The position numbers were made by a program, and so were the translations under genes. Positions 51,390 to 60,040 of a DNA stretch of 64,000 nt are shown piece after piece (the first letter of the stretch is position 1; each line of letters starts with the position of its first letter). The DNA lies in NCBI GenBank assembly GCA_017937095.1, contig JAGBEG010000018.1:1-64000 (forward strand), in the 5' to 3' direction. Under the pieces are notes generated by a model that saw only the letters and a list, made by a program, of their open reading frames with translations, had not been told where the DNA came from and ran no database searches. This DNA comes from Roseburia sp. Its GTDB lineage: Bacteria; Bacillota; Clostridia; Lachnospirales; Lachnospiraceae.

Positions 51390-52514
51390 TTACTGTTCAT
51401 AGATTGCGTCGAACAGTCCGCCGTCCGCAAAATGCTTCTCACCGGCTTCGTTCCAGCCTCCGAAATGTGCAATGTCGGTCAGCGTGATATCGTTTATGAT
51501 CCACTTTCCGTCCGCCGGAAGCTCTGTAATCGTCTTGCCCTCTGTCTCTGACACGAACTCGCCCAGAATCGCCTCATTGGACGGGCGGTAATAATTCTTT
51601 GCCTCAAGGCGCTGCGCATCCTCAGAATACAGGTAGCTCAGATATTCGGTTGCGACCTCCCGCGTTCCCCTGTAGTCCACGACCTCATCGACGATCGCCA
51701 CAGTCGGCTGGCAGAGGATGGACACGGACGGAACGACAATCTCATATTCTCCCGGGGCTTCCTCCAATGAGAGAAACGCCTCATTCTCCCATGCGATAAG
51801 CACGTCGCCCTGTCCGTTCTCGGTGAAGGTCGTCGTCGAACCGCGCGCGCCCGAATCAAGTACCAGCACATTCGCATAAAGCTGTTTCATGCTTTCCAGT
51901 ATCTCTTCCTCGCTCTGCCCCTGCTGTTCAAAATAGTACCACGCCGCCAGATAATTCCAGCGCGCGCCGCCCGAGGTCTTCGGATTCGGCGTGATAACTC
52001 CGACATCCTCCCGCAGGAGATCATCCCAGTCCTCGATCCCCTTCGGATTATCCTTTCGCACGAGAAAAACAATCGTGGAAGTATAGGGGGAACTGTCCAG
52101 ATCGAACTCTTCCGCAAAGCCATCCTCGATCAGTCCCGCGTCCGCAACGACCTGTACATCTCCCTCGAGTGCGAGCGTCACCACGTCGGCTTCGAGACCA
52201 TTGGCGACCTCAAGCGCCTGCTTGCCGGAACCGCCATGCGACTGCACGACCTTTACCTCCTGCCCCGTCTTCTCTTTCCAGTACGCCCCGAACAGTTCGT
52301 TGTAATCCTCATACAGTTCTCTGGTCGGATCGTAGGAGACATTCGTGATCTCCACAACCTCCGCACTGTTCTGCCCGGCATCCGCGCTGTCTGCAGCTTC
52401 CGCCGCATTGCCGGAAGCCTTCCCGTCACCGCAGCCTGCGAATACACCTACGCCAAGCGCCCCCGTCAGCGTGAGCGCGATCATCCTTTTACCCGTTAAA
52501 AACCAGCTTTTCAT
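51390..52514 (-). CDS. sbp: Sulfate-binding lipoprotein
   Basis: Extracellular sulfate-binding protein (374 aa). The signal peptide ends with a lipobox at VFAGC (C28 lipidated), followed by a Ser/Ala-rich linker. The mature part has ITNVSYDPTRELYEDYN, VVQSHGGSGKQA, ADVVTLALEGDV, TPNPKTSGGARWNYLAAW and the C-terminal FGGWNEAGEKHFADGGLFDAIY, all features of the Sbp/CysP family. It is the first gene of the 13.5-kb sulfur operon, behind a strong promoter. Confidence 0.95.
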   Translation of the reverse strand: MKSWFLTGKRMIALTLTGALGVGVFAGCGDGKASGNAAEAADSADAGQNSAEVVEITNVSYDPTRELYEDYNELFGAYWKEKTGQEVKVVQSHGGSGKQALEVANGLEADVVTLALEGDVQVVADAGLIEDGFAEEFDLDSSPYTSTIVFLVRKDNPKGIEDWDDLLREDVGVITPNPKTSGGARWNYLAAWYYFEQQGQSEEEILESMKQLYANVLVLDSGARGSTTTFTENGQGDVLIAWENEAFLSLEEAPGEYEIVVPSVSILCQPTVAIVDEVVDYRGTREVATEYLSYLYSEDAQRLEAKNYYRPSNEAILGEFVSETEGKTITELPADGKWIINDITLTDIAHFGGWNEAGEKHFADGGLFDAIYEQ

Positions 52515-52599
52515 AATGTAATCCTCCTCTTCTTTCTTCTAAGCCTTTCCCTGCTGCTCTCACATCTTTTTCCTTATTATTCCTATGTGATTTATATGA

Positions 52600-52628
52600 A
52601 ATATACTCCTACTTTTCCTGTCTGTCAA
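52600..52628 (-). promoter_or_regulatory. Promoter of the sulfur-assimilation operon
   Basis: On the minus strand TTGACA (52623-52628), 17 bases, TATATT (52600-52605). The start site would be about 80 bases upstream of the sbp start codon. The leader holds ATAGGAATAATAAGGA, which might bind a CymR-type repressor, but no clear palindrome is seen. Confidence 0.82.
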
Positions 52629-52667
52629 GTATGTTTTTTATTTTTATGGAAAATATGGAAGTATTTC

Positions 52668-52709
52668 CTAATAAAACAAAAGAAGATGCGTTCCGCATGG
52701 AAACACATC
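52668..52709 (-). terminator. Terminator after larE
   Basis: On the minus strand GATGTGTTTCC and GGAACGCATC form a stem with one mismatch, followed by TTCTTTTGTTTT. It insulates larE from the sulfur operon promoter. Confidence 0.8.
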
Positions 52710-52748
52710 CTCTCTCCGCTTCTGCTCCGGTACATCCTGCCCGGTCAG

Positions 52749-53567
52749 CTATTTATTTTTCAAAATACTGTCGTTCATACTTCCCGTCCGGTAGCCGCCG
52801 AGATCGAGTGTGACATAGGAAAACCCGATTTCCTTTAATCTCGCGTTGGTCTTTTCCGCGCGCCCGTCCTTTAACATATGCGCAAATTCCTCCGTTCCGA
52901 TCTCGATACGGGCGATATTTCCCTTATCACTGCCATGAATGCGCACGCGCACCTGATGAAAGCCCTCGTCCAGAAGATACTGCTCCGCCAGATCTACCAT
53001 GTGAAGCTTCTCCTCGGTAATCTCCTCCCCATAGACGAACCGCGAGGCAAGGCAGGCAAAGGACTGCTTGCGCCATGTGGGAAGCCCCAGTTCCCTCGAA
53101 AGCTCCCGGATGGTCTGCTTGTCCATTCCGACCTCACGCAGCGGGCTAAGCACCTCAAGCTCCGCCACCGCGCGCAGTCCCGGTCTGTAATCACCGTTGT
53201 CATCCATGTTGGACGCCTCCGCGACATAGGGAATCTCATACTGCTTTGCAATCTGCCGGATTTTCGTGAATAATTCCTTCTTACAGATATAGCAGCGGTC
53301 GGGCGGGTTCTTAAAAAAGCCCTCGATTGCAAGCTCCTCCGACTCCACGATCACATGGCGGATGTTCTCTTTCTCACAGAACGCCTCCGCCTCGTGAAGC
53401 TCTCTTTCCGGAAACGAACAGGACTTCGCCGTCACCGCGATTACATTGTCCCCAAGCACGTCATGCGCCGCCTTTAAGAGAAATGTGGAATCCACACCGC
53501 CCGAAAACGCGACGACGAGCTTTTCCTTCTCCTTTATATATTCCTTTAACGCATTGAACTGATCCAT
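52749..53567 (-). CDS. larE: ATP-dependent sacrificial sulfur transferase LarE
   Basis: PP-loop enzyme (272 aa) that installs sulfur on the nickel-pincer cofactor precursor used by lactate racemase-type enzymes. The PP-loop is AFSGGVDSTFL. Cysteines in RCYICKK (C92, C95) and in SFACLASRF (C172, the position of the sacrificial cysteine) are visible; the CxxC plus C172 pattern might instead hold a [4Fe-4S] cluster as in some LarE proteins. LarB, LarC and LarA are not in the window. It lies just upstream of the sulfur operon but behind its own terminator. Confidence 0.92.
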   Translation of the reverse strand: MDQFNALKEYIKEKEKLVVAFSGGVDSTFLLKAAHDVLGDNVIAVTAKSCSFPERELHEAEAFCEKENIRHVIVESEELAIEGFFKNPPDRCYICKKELFTKIRQIAKQYEIPYVAEASNMDDNGDYRPGLRAVAELEVLSPLREVGMDKQTIRELSRELGLPTWRKQSFACLASRFVYGEEITEEKLHMVDLAEQYLLDEGFHQVRVRIHGSDKGNIARIEIGTEEFAHMLKDGRAEKTNARLKEIGFSYVTLDLGGYRTGSMNDSILKNK

Positions 53568-53608
53568 GCCAAATCATCCTCCATCTGTTTCTCTGCAACG
53601 CAGAAAAA

Positions 53609-55036
53609 CTATCTGTACTTTTCTTTAAAACGATACATATTCTGATCCGCCTGTATGATGATATTATCCAGCGGCTCTCTGCTGCCCTGCTTGCGGGTGG
53701 CAAACCCGTAGGATGTACTCAGCTCACACGCAAAATCCAATTTACGCTTCTGCTCCGTAAGGCGCTCCGAAAGCTGCCGGCACAACTGCCTTGTCTCCTC
53801 TTCGGGCACATCACGCAATACGACCATAAATTCGTCACCGCCCATGCGTCCGACCTGTCCCCACCTGTCGAATACCTCCATCAGGGTCTTTGCAAACAGG
53901 CACAATATTTTGTCTCCCTGCTCATGTCCATAAGTATCGTTAATCTGTTTAAAATAATTCAGGTCAAAATAAATGACGGTAATATCATATTTATAGATAT
54001 GCTCCAGATACTCCAGCAGATTCTGCATCGCCGCGCGGCTTCTGCATCCGGTCAGGGTATCCGTATTGATTTTGCGGTTATTCCGGTTCCAATAGAAAAT
54101 AATTCTCGCCACGCAGACAATAAGAACCACTATGATCGCAAGCGCAAAATAGTACCAGTCATCGATATAGCGCACCCCTTTGAAAATCTCTTCCATGCTG
54201 ATGCCCTGCACGATTACCCAGTCATAATCTTTCAGGTAGGTAATGTTCGCCAGATATTCCACATCGTCCTGCATCATCACGCCGCTCATATCAGCGGACT
54301 GTGCAAACGCCTCGGAAATCAGGGAACTATCCGTACCTTCTTCCTCATAGATCGTTTCCTTATCGTAGACTTTGTTCATATCCGTGGAAGCGATATAGGC
54401 TCCGTCACTGTTGATCAGATAACTGAAGCCCTTCATGAACATGCGGTTCTGACTGAACATCCGTTGGAGTTCGTTCAAATCGATCGCGCCGCACAGCGCG
54501 CCCACTTTCTCCCCGTTCTCATCGCGGATAGACACGCTGATCGTCATGGTGACCGCGTCCCCGCCATAAAACGGCTCTGTAATATAGATATCCTGCTTCA
54601 TCACATTTTCATAGAAAATCTCATTCCTCTGATCCCGGATGGTATTTTCCTCGATATAGATTCCCATACCGTCCTCTCTGATGATAAAAATGTGATGGAA
54701 GCCCATTGCCTTAGAGCGCCCTTTGATAAACGCTTCCTGCTGTGCAGTGTCCATCTCATAAATTTCCGGAAACGTCGCCCAGCCCTGCAGCAGCGATATC
54801 TTCTCTGAAACATATCTCTCGAACTGCGCCTTCTGCGTCTCCGCCAGAATATCCATAAAATCCTGCAGCGCTACAATCTGACTTTCCTTGTAGCTCTGCG
54901 TTCCTATCCTTATTCCGACGAGCAGAACAATGAACATCACAAACACAGCGATCAGAATCACACGGTCAAGCGGTTTGATATATGAAATTTTCTTTTCCCT
55001 AAACTTCTTTTCCCTAAACTTCTTTTCGTTCACCAT
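53609..55036 (-). CDS. Membrane Cache-GGDEF diguanylate cyclase
   Basis: Sensor enzyme (475 aa) expected to make cyclic di-GMP. The N-terminus has two copies of EKKFR, from a 15-bp DNA repeat. A helix (about 25-45) leads to an extracellular double-Cache sensor (about 50-290) and a second helix (about 293-315). The GGDEF domain follows (TDTLTGCRSRAAM, FDLNYFKQINDTYGHEQGD, RMGGDEFMVV). The inhibitory RxxD site before it reads RWGQ, so product inhibition may be absent. No EAL partner is nearby. It is 41 bases upstream of larE. Confidence 0.92.
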   Translation of the reverse strand: MVNEKKFREKKFREKKISYIKPLDRVILIAVFVMFIVLLVGIRIGTQSYKESQIVALQDFMDILAETQKAQFERYVSEKISLLQGWATFPEIYEMDTAQQEAFIKGRSKAMGFHHIFIIREDGMGIYIEENTIRDQRNEIFYENVMKQDIYITEPFYGGDAVTMTISVSIRDENGEKVGALCGAIDLNELQRMFSQNRMFMKGFSYLINSDGAYIASTDMNKVYDKETIYEEEGTDSSLISEAFAQSADMSGVMMQDDVEYLANITYLKDYDWVIVQGISMEEIFKGVRYIDDWYYFALAIIVVLIVCVARIIFYWNRNNRKINTDTLTGCRSRAAMQNLLEYLEHIYKYDITVIYFDLNYFKQINDTYGHEQGDKILCLFAKTLMEVFDRWGQVGRMGGDEFMVVLRDVPEEETRQLCRQLSERLTEQKRKLDFACELSTSYGFATRKQGSREPLDNIIIQADQNMYRFKEKYR

Positions 55037-55091
55037 ACTTTAAAATTCAACATATCCAGATACTGTTTCCAATGCGGCTTCCGGTATCGTG

Positions 55092-55919
55092 CTATGCAAA
55101 CGGATTATAGAACCGGCTGCCATTGGAGAAGGTCACACACATTGCCGCAGCCGCAAAGAGCAGCGTTCCAAGGATGACCGCGTAATCCGCACGCTTTAAC
55201 GGTCTTCTCATATACCATGTCCGCTTCTTATGCTTTCCAAAACCGCGCAGCTCCATGGCATTGCTCACCACATCGATCCGGTCCATCGAGGAGAAAATGA
55301 GCGGGAAAATGATTGCCGCCACATTTCGGATGCGGTCCATAAGCTTCGCCTTTCCGGACATCTCCACGCCCCTCGCCTCCTTCGCATGCTTGATCTTCGC
55401 AAAATCCTCCTGCACATCCGGTATATAACGGAGCGCGATTGCCACCGAATAACTGATTTTGTAGCTGACGCCCACGCGGTTTAGCGCCGCCGCGAACTCG
55501 CTCGGATTCGTCGTCACGATGAACATAAACACTGCCGGAATAACCGTCAGATACTTCATCATGACATTGAACTCGTAGAATAGCTGTTCCATTGTGAGCG
55601 TATAGCGCCCAAACAGATGCACGATCGGCGTCTCGCTTCCGTAGATCTTCGCGCCCTGATCCGGTGAAAAAATGAAAATCGCAATCAGATTCAGCGCGAG
55701 AAAGAGCAGGATCAGCTTAAATACCGTTCCCACCTGTCTCCACTCGGTCTTAGACATTGCAAAGACGACAAAGCTTAAGACAAACATCACCAGCAGGACG
55801 CGCGTATCGTAAGATATCATGCTGACAACCGACCACACAAGGAAGAAAACCAGCTTTGTCACACCGCTTAAGCGGTGAATCCACGTATCTTTTTCTTCAT
55901 AGGACAATACCCGGGACAT
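55092..55919 (-). CDS. ecfT: ECF transporter transmembrane protein EcfT
   Basis: Membrane coupling subunit (275 aa) of an energy-coupling-factor vitamin importer. Several hydrophobic helices are followed by the two coupling motifs with Ala-Arg-Gly and x-Arg-Gly: KEARGVEMSG and MELRGFGKH, which contact the two ATPases. Its start overlaps the stop of the fused ATPase gene by one base. Confidence 0.92.
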   Translation of the reverse strand: MSRVLSYEEKDTWIHRLSGVTKLVFFLVWSVVSMISYDTRVLLVMFVLSFVVFAMSKTEWRQVGTVFKLILLFLALNLIAIFIFSPDQGAKIYGSETPIVHLFGRYTLTMEQLFYEFNVMMKYLTVIPAVFMFIVTTNPSEFAAALNRVGVSYKISYSVAIALRYIPDVQEDFAKIKHAKEARGVEMSGKAKLMDRIRNVAAIIFPLIFSSMDRIDVVSNAMELRGFGKHKKRTWYMRRPLKRADYAVILGTLLFAAAAMCVTFSNGSRFYNPFA

Positions 55920-57643
55920 TACGCCTCCCCCTTTCTCTCCTGCTTTCGCAGTTCTCTTTCATACGCGATGAACCGCTCCACGAACTGCGTCGCATCCCCG
56001 ATTCCGCAGCGCACCGCCAGATCATAGAGCGACGTTTTCTTAAGGTATGCGCGGTCCGCCACTTCCTCATCCGTGAGTACGGAGGCGGGCGTCCCATCCG
56101 CGATAAGCGCGCCGTCCGCAATGACGACGGCGCGGTTCGTATATTCTAACATCAGGTGCATATCGTGCGTAATCATGATAATTGTAATTCCGTGCTGCTC
56201 ATTGAGCTCCTTTAAGAACTCCATGATTTCCGTGTAATGCCTGTAATCCTGCCCGGCGGTCGGCTCGTCTAAGATCAGCACGTCGGGATTTAGCACCAGA
56301 ATCGAGGCGATCGTCACGCGCTTCTTCTGCCCGAAGCTCAATGCCGATACCGGCCAGTTGCGGAACGGGTACAGACCGCAGATCTTAAGCGTCTTATGCA
56401 CGCGCTCCTTGATTTCCTCCGCAGGCACGCCCCGCACGGTAAGCCCGAGCGCCACCTCGTCATAGATCATCGGATTACTGATCATCTGATTGGGATTCTG
56501 CATCACAAGTCCGATTCGCTCGCCGCGCTCGGCAATCGACCAGTCTCTGATATCCTCCCCGTTCAAGCGGATAACGCCCGCATCCGGCTTAAGGAATCCG
56601 CAGATCAGGCTCGAGAGCGTGGACTTCCCCGCACCGTTCTTCCCGACGATGGCAAGCATTTCCCCGCGGCGCACCGTAAGGCTGATATTCTTTAACACCG
56701 GCGTCTTTCCGTCATAAGAAAAATCAAGCCCTTCCACGGAAAGAAGCTCCTCTCCCGGCTTCTCTGCCTCCGGAAGCTTCGTATTTTCATTCCATTGCCG
56801 CAACGCGCTTTCACAGGCGGTAAGCTCCATCGTCCCGATATGCTGCGGATGCATCCCGGGCTCTATCACACACCCAGCGTGCTTTAATGCCGTAATATAA
56901 AGCGGCTCGCGGATTCCCTGACTGGCAAGAATGTCCGTTGCGAGCAGCGCATCCGGCGTCGTATCGGCGACAATGCGCCCGTCTCCCACGACGATGACGC
57001 GGTCCACGTCCCGGTAGAGCGCGTCCTCAAGGCGATGCTCGATAATTAAGATCGTCGCCTGCTTCTCCTTTTTGATCCGGTCGATCAGCTCGATCGTCCG
57101 CTTTCCGGTCGCAGGATCGAGATTTGCAAGCGGCTCGTCAAACAGCAGGATGTCCACATCACAGACCAGCACGCCCGCCATCGAGACGCGCTGCTTCTGT
57201 CCGCCGGAAAGCGCTCCCGGCGCATGGTCTAAGAGCGCCTTCACATCGACAAGCTCCGCCGCCTCATCGACGCGCCGGAACATTTCCTCCTGCTTCATAC
57301 AGTCATTCTCCAACGCGAACGCGATATCCTCCGCGACCGTCAGACCGATGAACTGTCCGTCCGTATCCTGCAAGACCGTTCCGACATGCTTTGAAAGCCC
57401 GAAAATACCGAGCTTCTCTGGATTCTCTCCCCCGACGCGGTAAGTCCCTGTCACCTCACCTGTATAGGAAAACGGCACAAGCCCGTTGATACAGTGCGCC
57501 AGCGTCGATTTGCCCGAACCGGAAGGTCCTACGATAAGCACCTTCTCGCCCGGATAAATCGCGAGGTTAATATCCTTTAGCGTCGGCTCCTTCTGGGAGC
57601 GGTATTTAAATGAAAAATTCTGAAATTCTATGATCGGTTCCAT
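55919..57643 (-). CDS. ecfA: Fused ECF transporter ATPase (EcfA1-EcfA2)
   Basis: Tandem ABC ATPase (574 aa from ATG 57643; an ATG at 57658 is also possible). The first domain has [22 protein letters not shown] and ILLFDEPLANLD. The second has GKNGAGKST, a variant signature LSFGQKKRVTIA and VLILDEPTAGQD. A fused pair dedicated to one transporter is typical of YkoD-like systems, with the S component encoded separately. The S component gene at 59352 probably completes it. It is divergent from pdxS, sharing a 250-bp regulatory gap. Confidence 0.93.
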   Translation of the reverse strand: MEPIIEFQNFSFKYRSQKEPTLKDINLAIYPGEKVLIVGPSGSGKSTLAHCINGLVPFSYTGEVTGTYRVGGENPEKLGIFGLSKHVGTVLQDTDGQFIGLTVAEDIAFALENDCMKQEEMFRRVDEAAELVDVKALLDHAPGALSGGQKQRVSMAGVLVCDVDILLFDEPLANLDPATGKRTIELIDRIKKEKQATILIIEHRLEDALYRDVDRVIVVGDGRIVADTTPDALLATDILASQGIREPLYITALKHAGCVIEPGMHPQHIGTMELTACESALRQWNENTKLPEAEKPGEELLSVEGLDFSYDGKTPVLKNISLTVRRGEMLAIVGKNGAGKSTLSSLICGFLKPDAGVIRLNGEDIRDWSIAERGERIGLVMQNPNQMISNPMIYDEVALGLTVRGVPAEEIKERVHKTLKICGLYPFRNWPVSALSFGQKKRVTIASILVLNPDVLILDEPTAGQDYRHYTEIMEFLKELNEQHGITIIMITHDMHLMLEYTNRAVVIADGALIADGTPASVLTDEEVADRAYLKKTSLYDLAVRCGIGDATQFVERFIAYERELRKQERKGEA

Positions 57644-57732
57644 GCCAAAATTCCCCATCTTCCTTCGTTCTGGTAGTTCCCGACTATTATACTTGATAAC
57701 AGCCCGGAATGGAAGAGAAATCTTGTCCGGTC

Positions 57733-57767
57733 AAACTGGCATGGTTAAAAATAGTAAAACTGGACAT
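57733..57767 (+). promoter_or_regulatory. Direct repeat upstream of pdxS (candidate operator)
   Basis: AAACTGGCAT (57733-57742) and AAACTGGACAT (57757-57767) are direct repeats 24 bases apart, immediately upstream of and touching the pdxS -35 box. Direct repeats at such promoters are known for MocR-type PdxR activators. No PdxR gene is in the window, so the binder is unidentified. Confidence 0.45.
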
Positions 57768-57794
57768 TGAAGCAATGCCATTTTTCAGTATAAT
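57767..57794 (+). promoter_or_regulatory. Promoter of pdxS-pdxT
   Basis: TTGAAG (57767-57772), 16 bases, TATAAT (57789-57794), about 100 bases before the pdxS start. Confidence 0.7.
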
Positions 57795-57896
57795 GGCAGC
57801 ATATAACGATTCACACAGCCGCATCAAGCGGAAAAAAGCAGAAATACGCCTGCAGGGACCGATTCGTCCATGAAGCGGGCACGCATGGAGGAAAAG

Positions 57897-58772
57897 ATGA
57901 GCGAAAACAGATATGAACTGAACAAACAACTTGCACAGATGCTAAAAGGCGGCGTCATCATGGATGTCACCACACCGGAGCAGGCAAAAATTGCAGAGGA
58001 AGCGGGCGCCTGCGCCGTCATGGCGCTCGAGCGCATCCCTGCCGATATCCGCGCGGCAGGCGGCGTCTCCCGCATGAGCGACCCGAAAATGATCCGGGGC
58101 ATTCAGGACGCCGTATCGATTCCTGTCATGGCAAAGTGCCGCATCGGTCACTTCGTGGAAGCGCAGATTCTCGAAGCAATCGAAATCGACTATATCGACG
58201 AGAGCGAGGTTCTCTCCCCTGCGGATGATGTCTACCACATCAACAAGCATGATTTTAAAGTGCCGTTCGTCTGCGGCGCACGTGATCTTGGGGAGGCGCT
58301 CCGCCGTATTGCCGAGGGCGCATCCATGATCCGCACCAAGGGTGAGCCGGGAACAGGCGACATCGTACAGGCAGTGCGCCATATGCGCATGATGAACTCG
58401 GAAATCCGGCGCATCCAGAACATGCGGAAAGATGAGCTTTTCGAGGCGGCAAAGCAGCTTGCCGTACCCGTTTCACTTGTGGAATACGTACATGAGAACG
58501 GTAAGCTTCCGGTCGTAAACTTTGCGGCAGGCGGCGTCGCAACGCCTGCGGACGCAGCGCTTATGATGCAGCTTGGCGCAGAGGGCGTCTTCGTCGGCTC
58601 CGGCATCTTTAAGTCCGGCAATCCCGCCAAGCGCGCTGCCGCCATCGTACAGGCAGTCACCAACTATACCGATGCAAAGCTGATTGCAGAGTTATCCGCA
58701 GGCCTCGGCGAAGCAATGGTCGGCATCAACGAACAGGAAATCTCTCTGCTCATGGCAGAGCGCGGAAAATAA
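57897..58772 (+). CDS. pdxS: Pyridoxal 5'-phosphate synthase subunit PdxS
   Basis: Synthase subunit (291 aa) of the deoxyxylulose-independent vitamin B6 pathway: builds PLP from ribose 5-phosphate, glyceraldehyde 3-phosphate and ammonia. Start ATG 57897 follows GGAGG. The catalytic lysines lie in [13 protein letters not shown] and [33 protein letters not shown] opens the barrel. It is paired with pdxT 12 bases downstream. Confidence 0.97.
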   Translation: MSENRYELNKQLAQMLKGGVIMDVTTPEQAKIAEEAGACAVMALERIPADIRAAGGVSRMSDPKMIRGIQDAVSIPVMAKCRIGHFVEAQILEAIEIDYIDESEVLSPADDVYHINKHDFKVPFVCGARDLGEALRRIAEGASMIRTKGEPGTGDIVQAVRHMRMMNSEIRRIQNMRKDELFEAAKQLAVPVSLVEYVHENGKLPVVNFAAGGVATPADAALMMQLGAEGVFVGSGIFKSGNPAKRAAAIVQAVTNYTDAKLIAELSAGLGEAMVGINEQEISLLMAERGK

Positions 58773-58784
58773 AGGAGAACGATT

Positions 58785-59345
58785 ATGACAGTTGCAATCC
58801 TTGCCCTGCAGGGGGCATTTGCAGAACACGGATACATGTTAGACCGCCTTTCGGTCGATCACTTTGAGCTTCGCCAGAAAAAGGATTTGGAGCGTCCCTT
58901 CGACGCTCTCATCCTGCCGGGCGGGGAGAGCACCGTCATGGGCAAGCTGCTTTTGGAACTCGGTCTGTTTGCGCCGCTTCGCGAGCGCATCCTCTCCGGT
59001 ATGCCGGTCTTTGGGACCTGCGCCGGTCTGATTCTCCTCGCAAAAAATGTCGAACACGACAAAAGTCATTTTGCGACAATGGATATTTCCGTAAAGCGCA
59101 ACGCTTACGGCAGGCAGCTCGGAAGCTTTTATATTGAGGAGGAAATGCAGGGCGTCGGCAGGATTCCCATGACCTTTATCCGTGCGCCTTATATCGAAGC
59201 GGTATCCGGCAATGCCGAAATTCTTGCTACAGTAAATAAAAAAATCGTCGCCGCCCGGGAAGGAAACCAGCTTGTAACCGCTTTCCATCCAGAGCTGAAC
59301 GACGATACACGCGTACATGAGTACTTTCTTCAGATGATCAAATAA
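58785..59345 (+). CDS. pdxT: Pyridoxal 5'-phosphate synthase glutaminase subunit PdxT
   Basis: Glutaminase (186 aa) that supplies ammonia to PdxS. The class-I amidotransferase triad is C79 ([12 protein letters not shown]) with His and Glu of AFHPEL near residue 170; the GGEST motif (47-51) binds glutamine. It forms the usual PdxS-PdxT complex. It converges on the ECF S-component gene with only six bases between stop codons. Confidence 0.97.
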   Translation: MTVAILALQGAFAEHGYMLDRLSVDHFELRQKKDLERPFDALILPGGESTVMGKLLLELGLFAPLRERILSGMPVFGTCAGLILLAKNVEHDKSHFATMDISVKRNAYGRQLGSFYIEEEMQGVGRIPMTFIRAPYIEAVSGNAEILATVNKKIVAAREGNQLVTAFHPELNDDTRVHEYFLQMIK

Positions 59346-59351
59346 ATGCGC

Positions 59352-59906
59352 TTAGTCTTCCTGCTCAAGGCTCGAAGACTGTGCTCCGATCTTGGAGTAG
59401 CCTGCCGTAATCAGCGTGCCGAGGATTCCGATAATGATCACATTTCCAAGACATGCCCATGCGCCCTGCGCGAACACCTTCGCAGCCGGCTCCGCATAGA
59501 TGATAATGTCCAGAAACGGCGCTACAACGATCCATGCCAGCACATTCGCAACGACCTGTACGATATTGAATAAAACAATCGCTTTTCCGTTAAAGCCGCC
59601 CTCTTTTACTGCAAATTTCTTTGCGAAGACGCCCACAACGATGCCAAATACCGCTTCCGGGAACACCCAGCTCCACCATACGCTTCCGTAGAACAGCGCA
59701 TCACCGATGGCATGTCCAAGCAGCCCGACGACTCCGCCGACTACCGGTCCGAAAACCGCCGCCAGAAATGCAAGCAGAGCGGCTCTTGGCTGCAATGCCG
59801 TATTCGGAATAAAACCAAGCGGAATCTGAACCTCTGTCAGCGCTACGAACAGCGCCGTACCGATACCGATTGCTACAACTTCTTTGATACCAAACTTCAT
59901 CTTCAT
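59352..59906 (-). CDS. ECF transporter S component (UPF0397-like)
   Basis: Small membrane protein (184 aa) with about six helices. The opening IKEVVAIGIGTALFVALTEVQIPLG and GHAIGDALFYGSVWWSWVFPEAVFGIVVG match the UPF0397 group of S components that bind the vitamin. It lies close to pdxS-pdxT and to the ecfA-ecfT genes. B6 is the obvious guess from its neighbours, but family members have also been linked to thiamine precursors, so the ligand stays open. Confidence 0.85.
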   Translation of the reverse strand: MKMKFGIKEVVAIGIGTALFVALTEVQIPLGFIPNTALQPRAALLAFLAAVFGPVVGGVVGLLGHAIGDALFYGSVWWSWVFPEAVFGIVVGVFAKKFAVKEGGFNGKAIVLFNIVQVVANVLAWIVVAPFLDIIIYAEPAAKVFAQGAWACLGNVIIIGILGTLITAGYSKIGAQSSSLEQED

Positions 59907-59951
59907 AATAGAATGCTTCTCTCCTCTCGTGTATCATATCTTTCTTAAGCA

Positions 59952-60018
59952 GATAACCGTCTCTTCACCGCGGTTATCATCCGCCGCCCATTATAGCACA
60001 GTCTTTTTTGATTTTCCA
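59952..60018 (-). promoter_or_regulatory. Promoter and leader hairpin of the ECF S-component gene
   Basis: On the minus strand TGGAAA (60013-60018), 17 bases, TATAAT (59990-59995). The leader then contains GATAACCG (59971-59978) paired with CGGTTATC (59952-59959) around an 11-base loop. I do not recognise a known riboswitch; the hairpin is too small for one of the standard vitamin classes. Confidence 0.55.
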
Positions 60019-60040
60019 CATAAAATTATGTTCGCTGCGT

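Noticed and set aside
39052-52514. The sulfur island as a dissimilatory sulfate-respiration cluster
   Set aside because: No DsrAB, DsrC, QmoABC or DsrMKJOP is present. The importer is of the high-affinity assimilatory kind, and the island ends in metY and sulfur-carrier genes.
55092-57643. Cobalt or nickel ECF importer (Cbi/Nik)
   Set aside because: No CbiM or CbiN-like S component is present. The nearest S component is a UPF0397-like vitamin type, and the fused ATPase is of the YkoD kind.
59952-59978. Vitamin riboswitch upstream of the S-component gene
   Set aside because: Only a single 8-bp hairpin is visible. I see no TPP, FMN or cobalamin box, so it was kept only as a leader hairpin.
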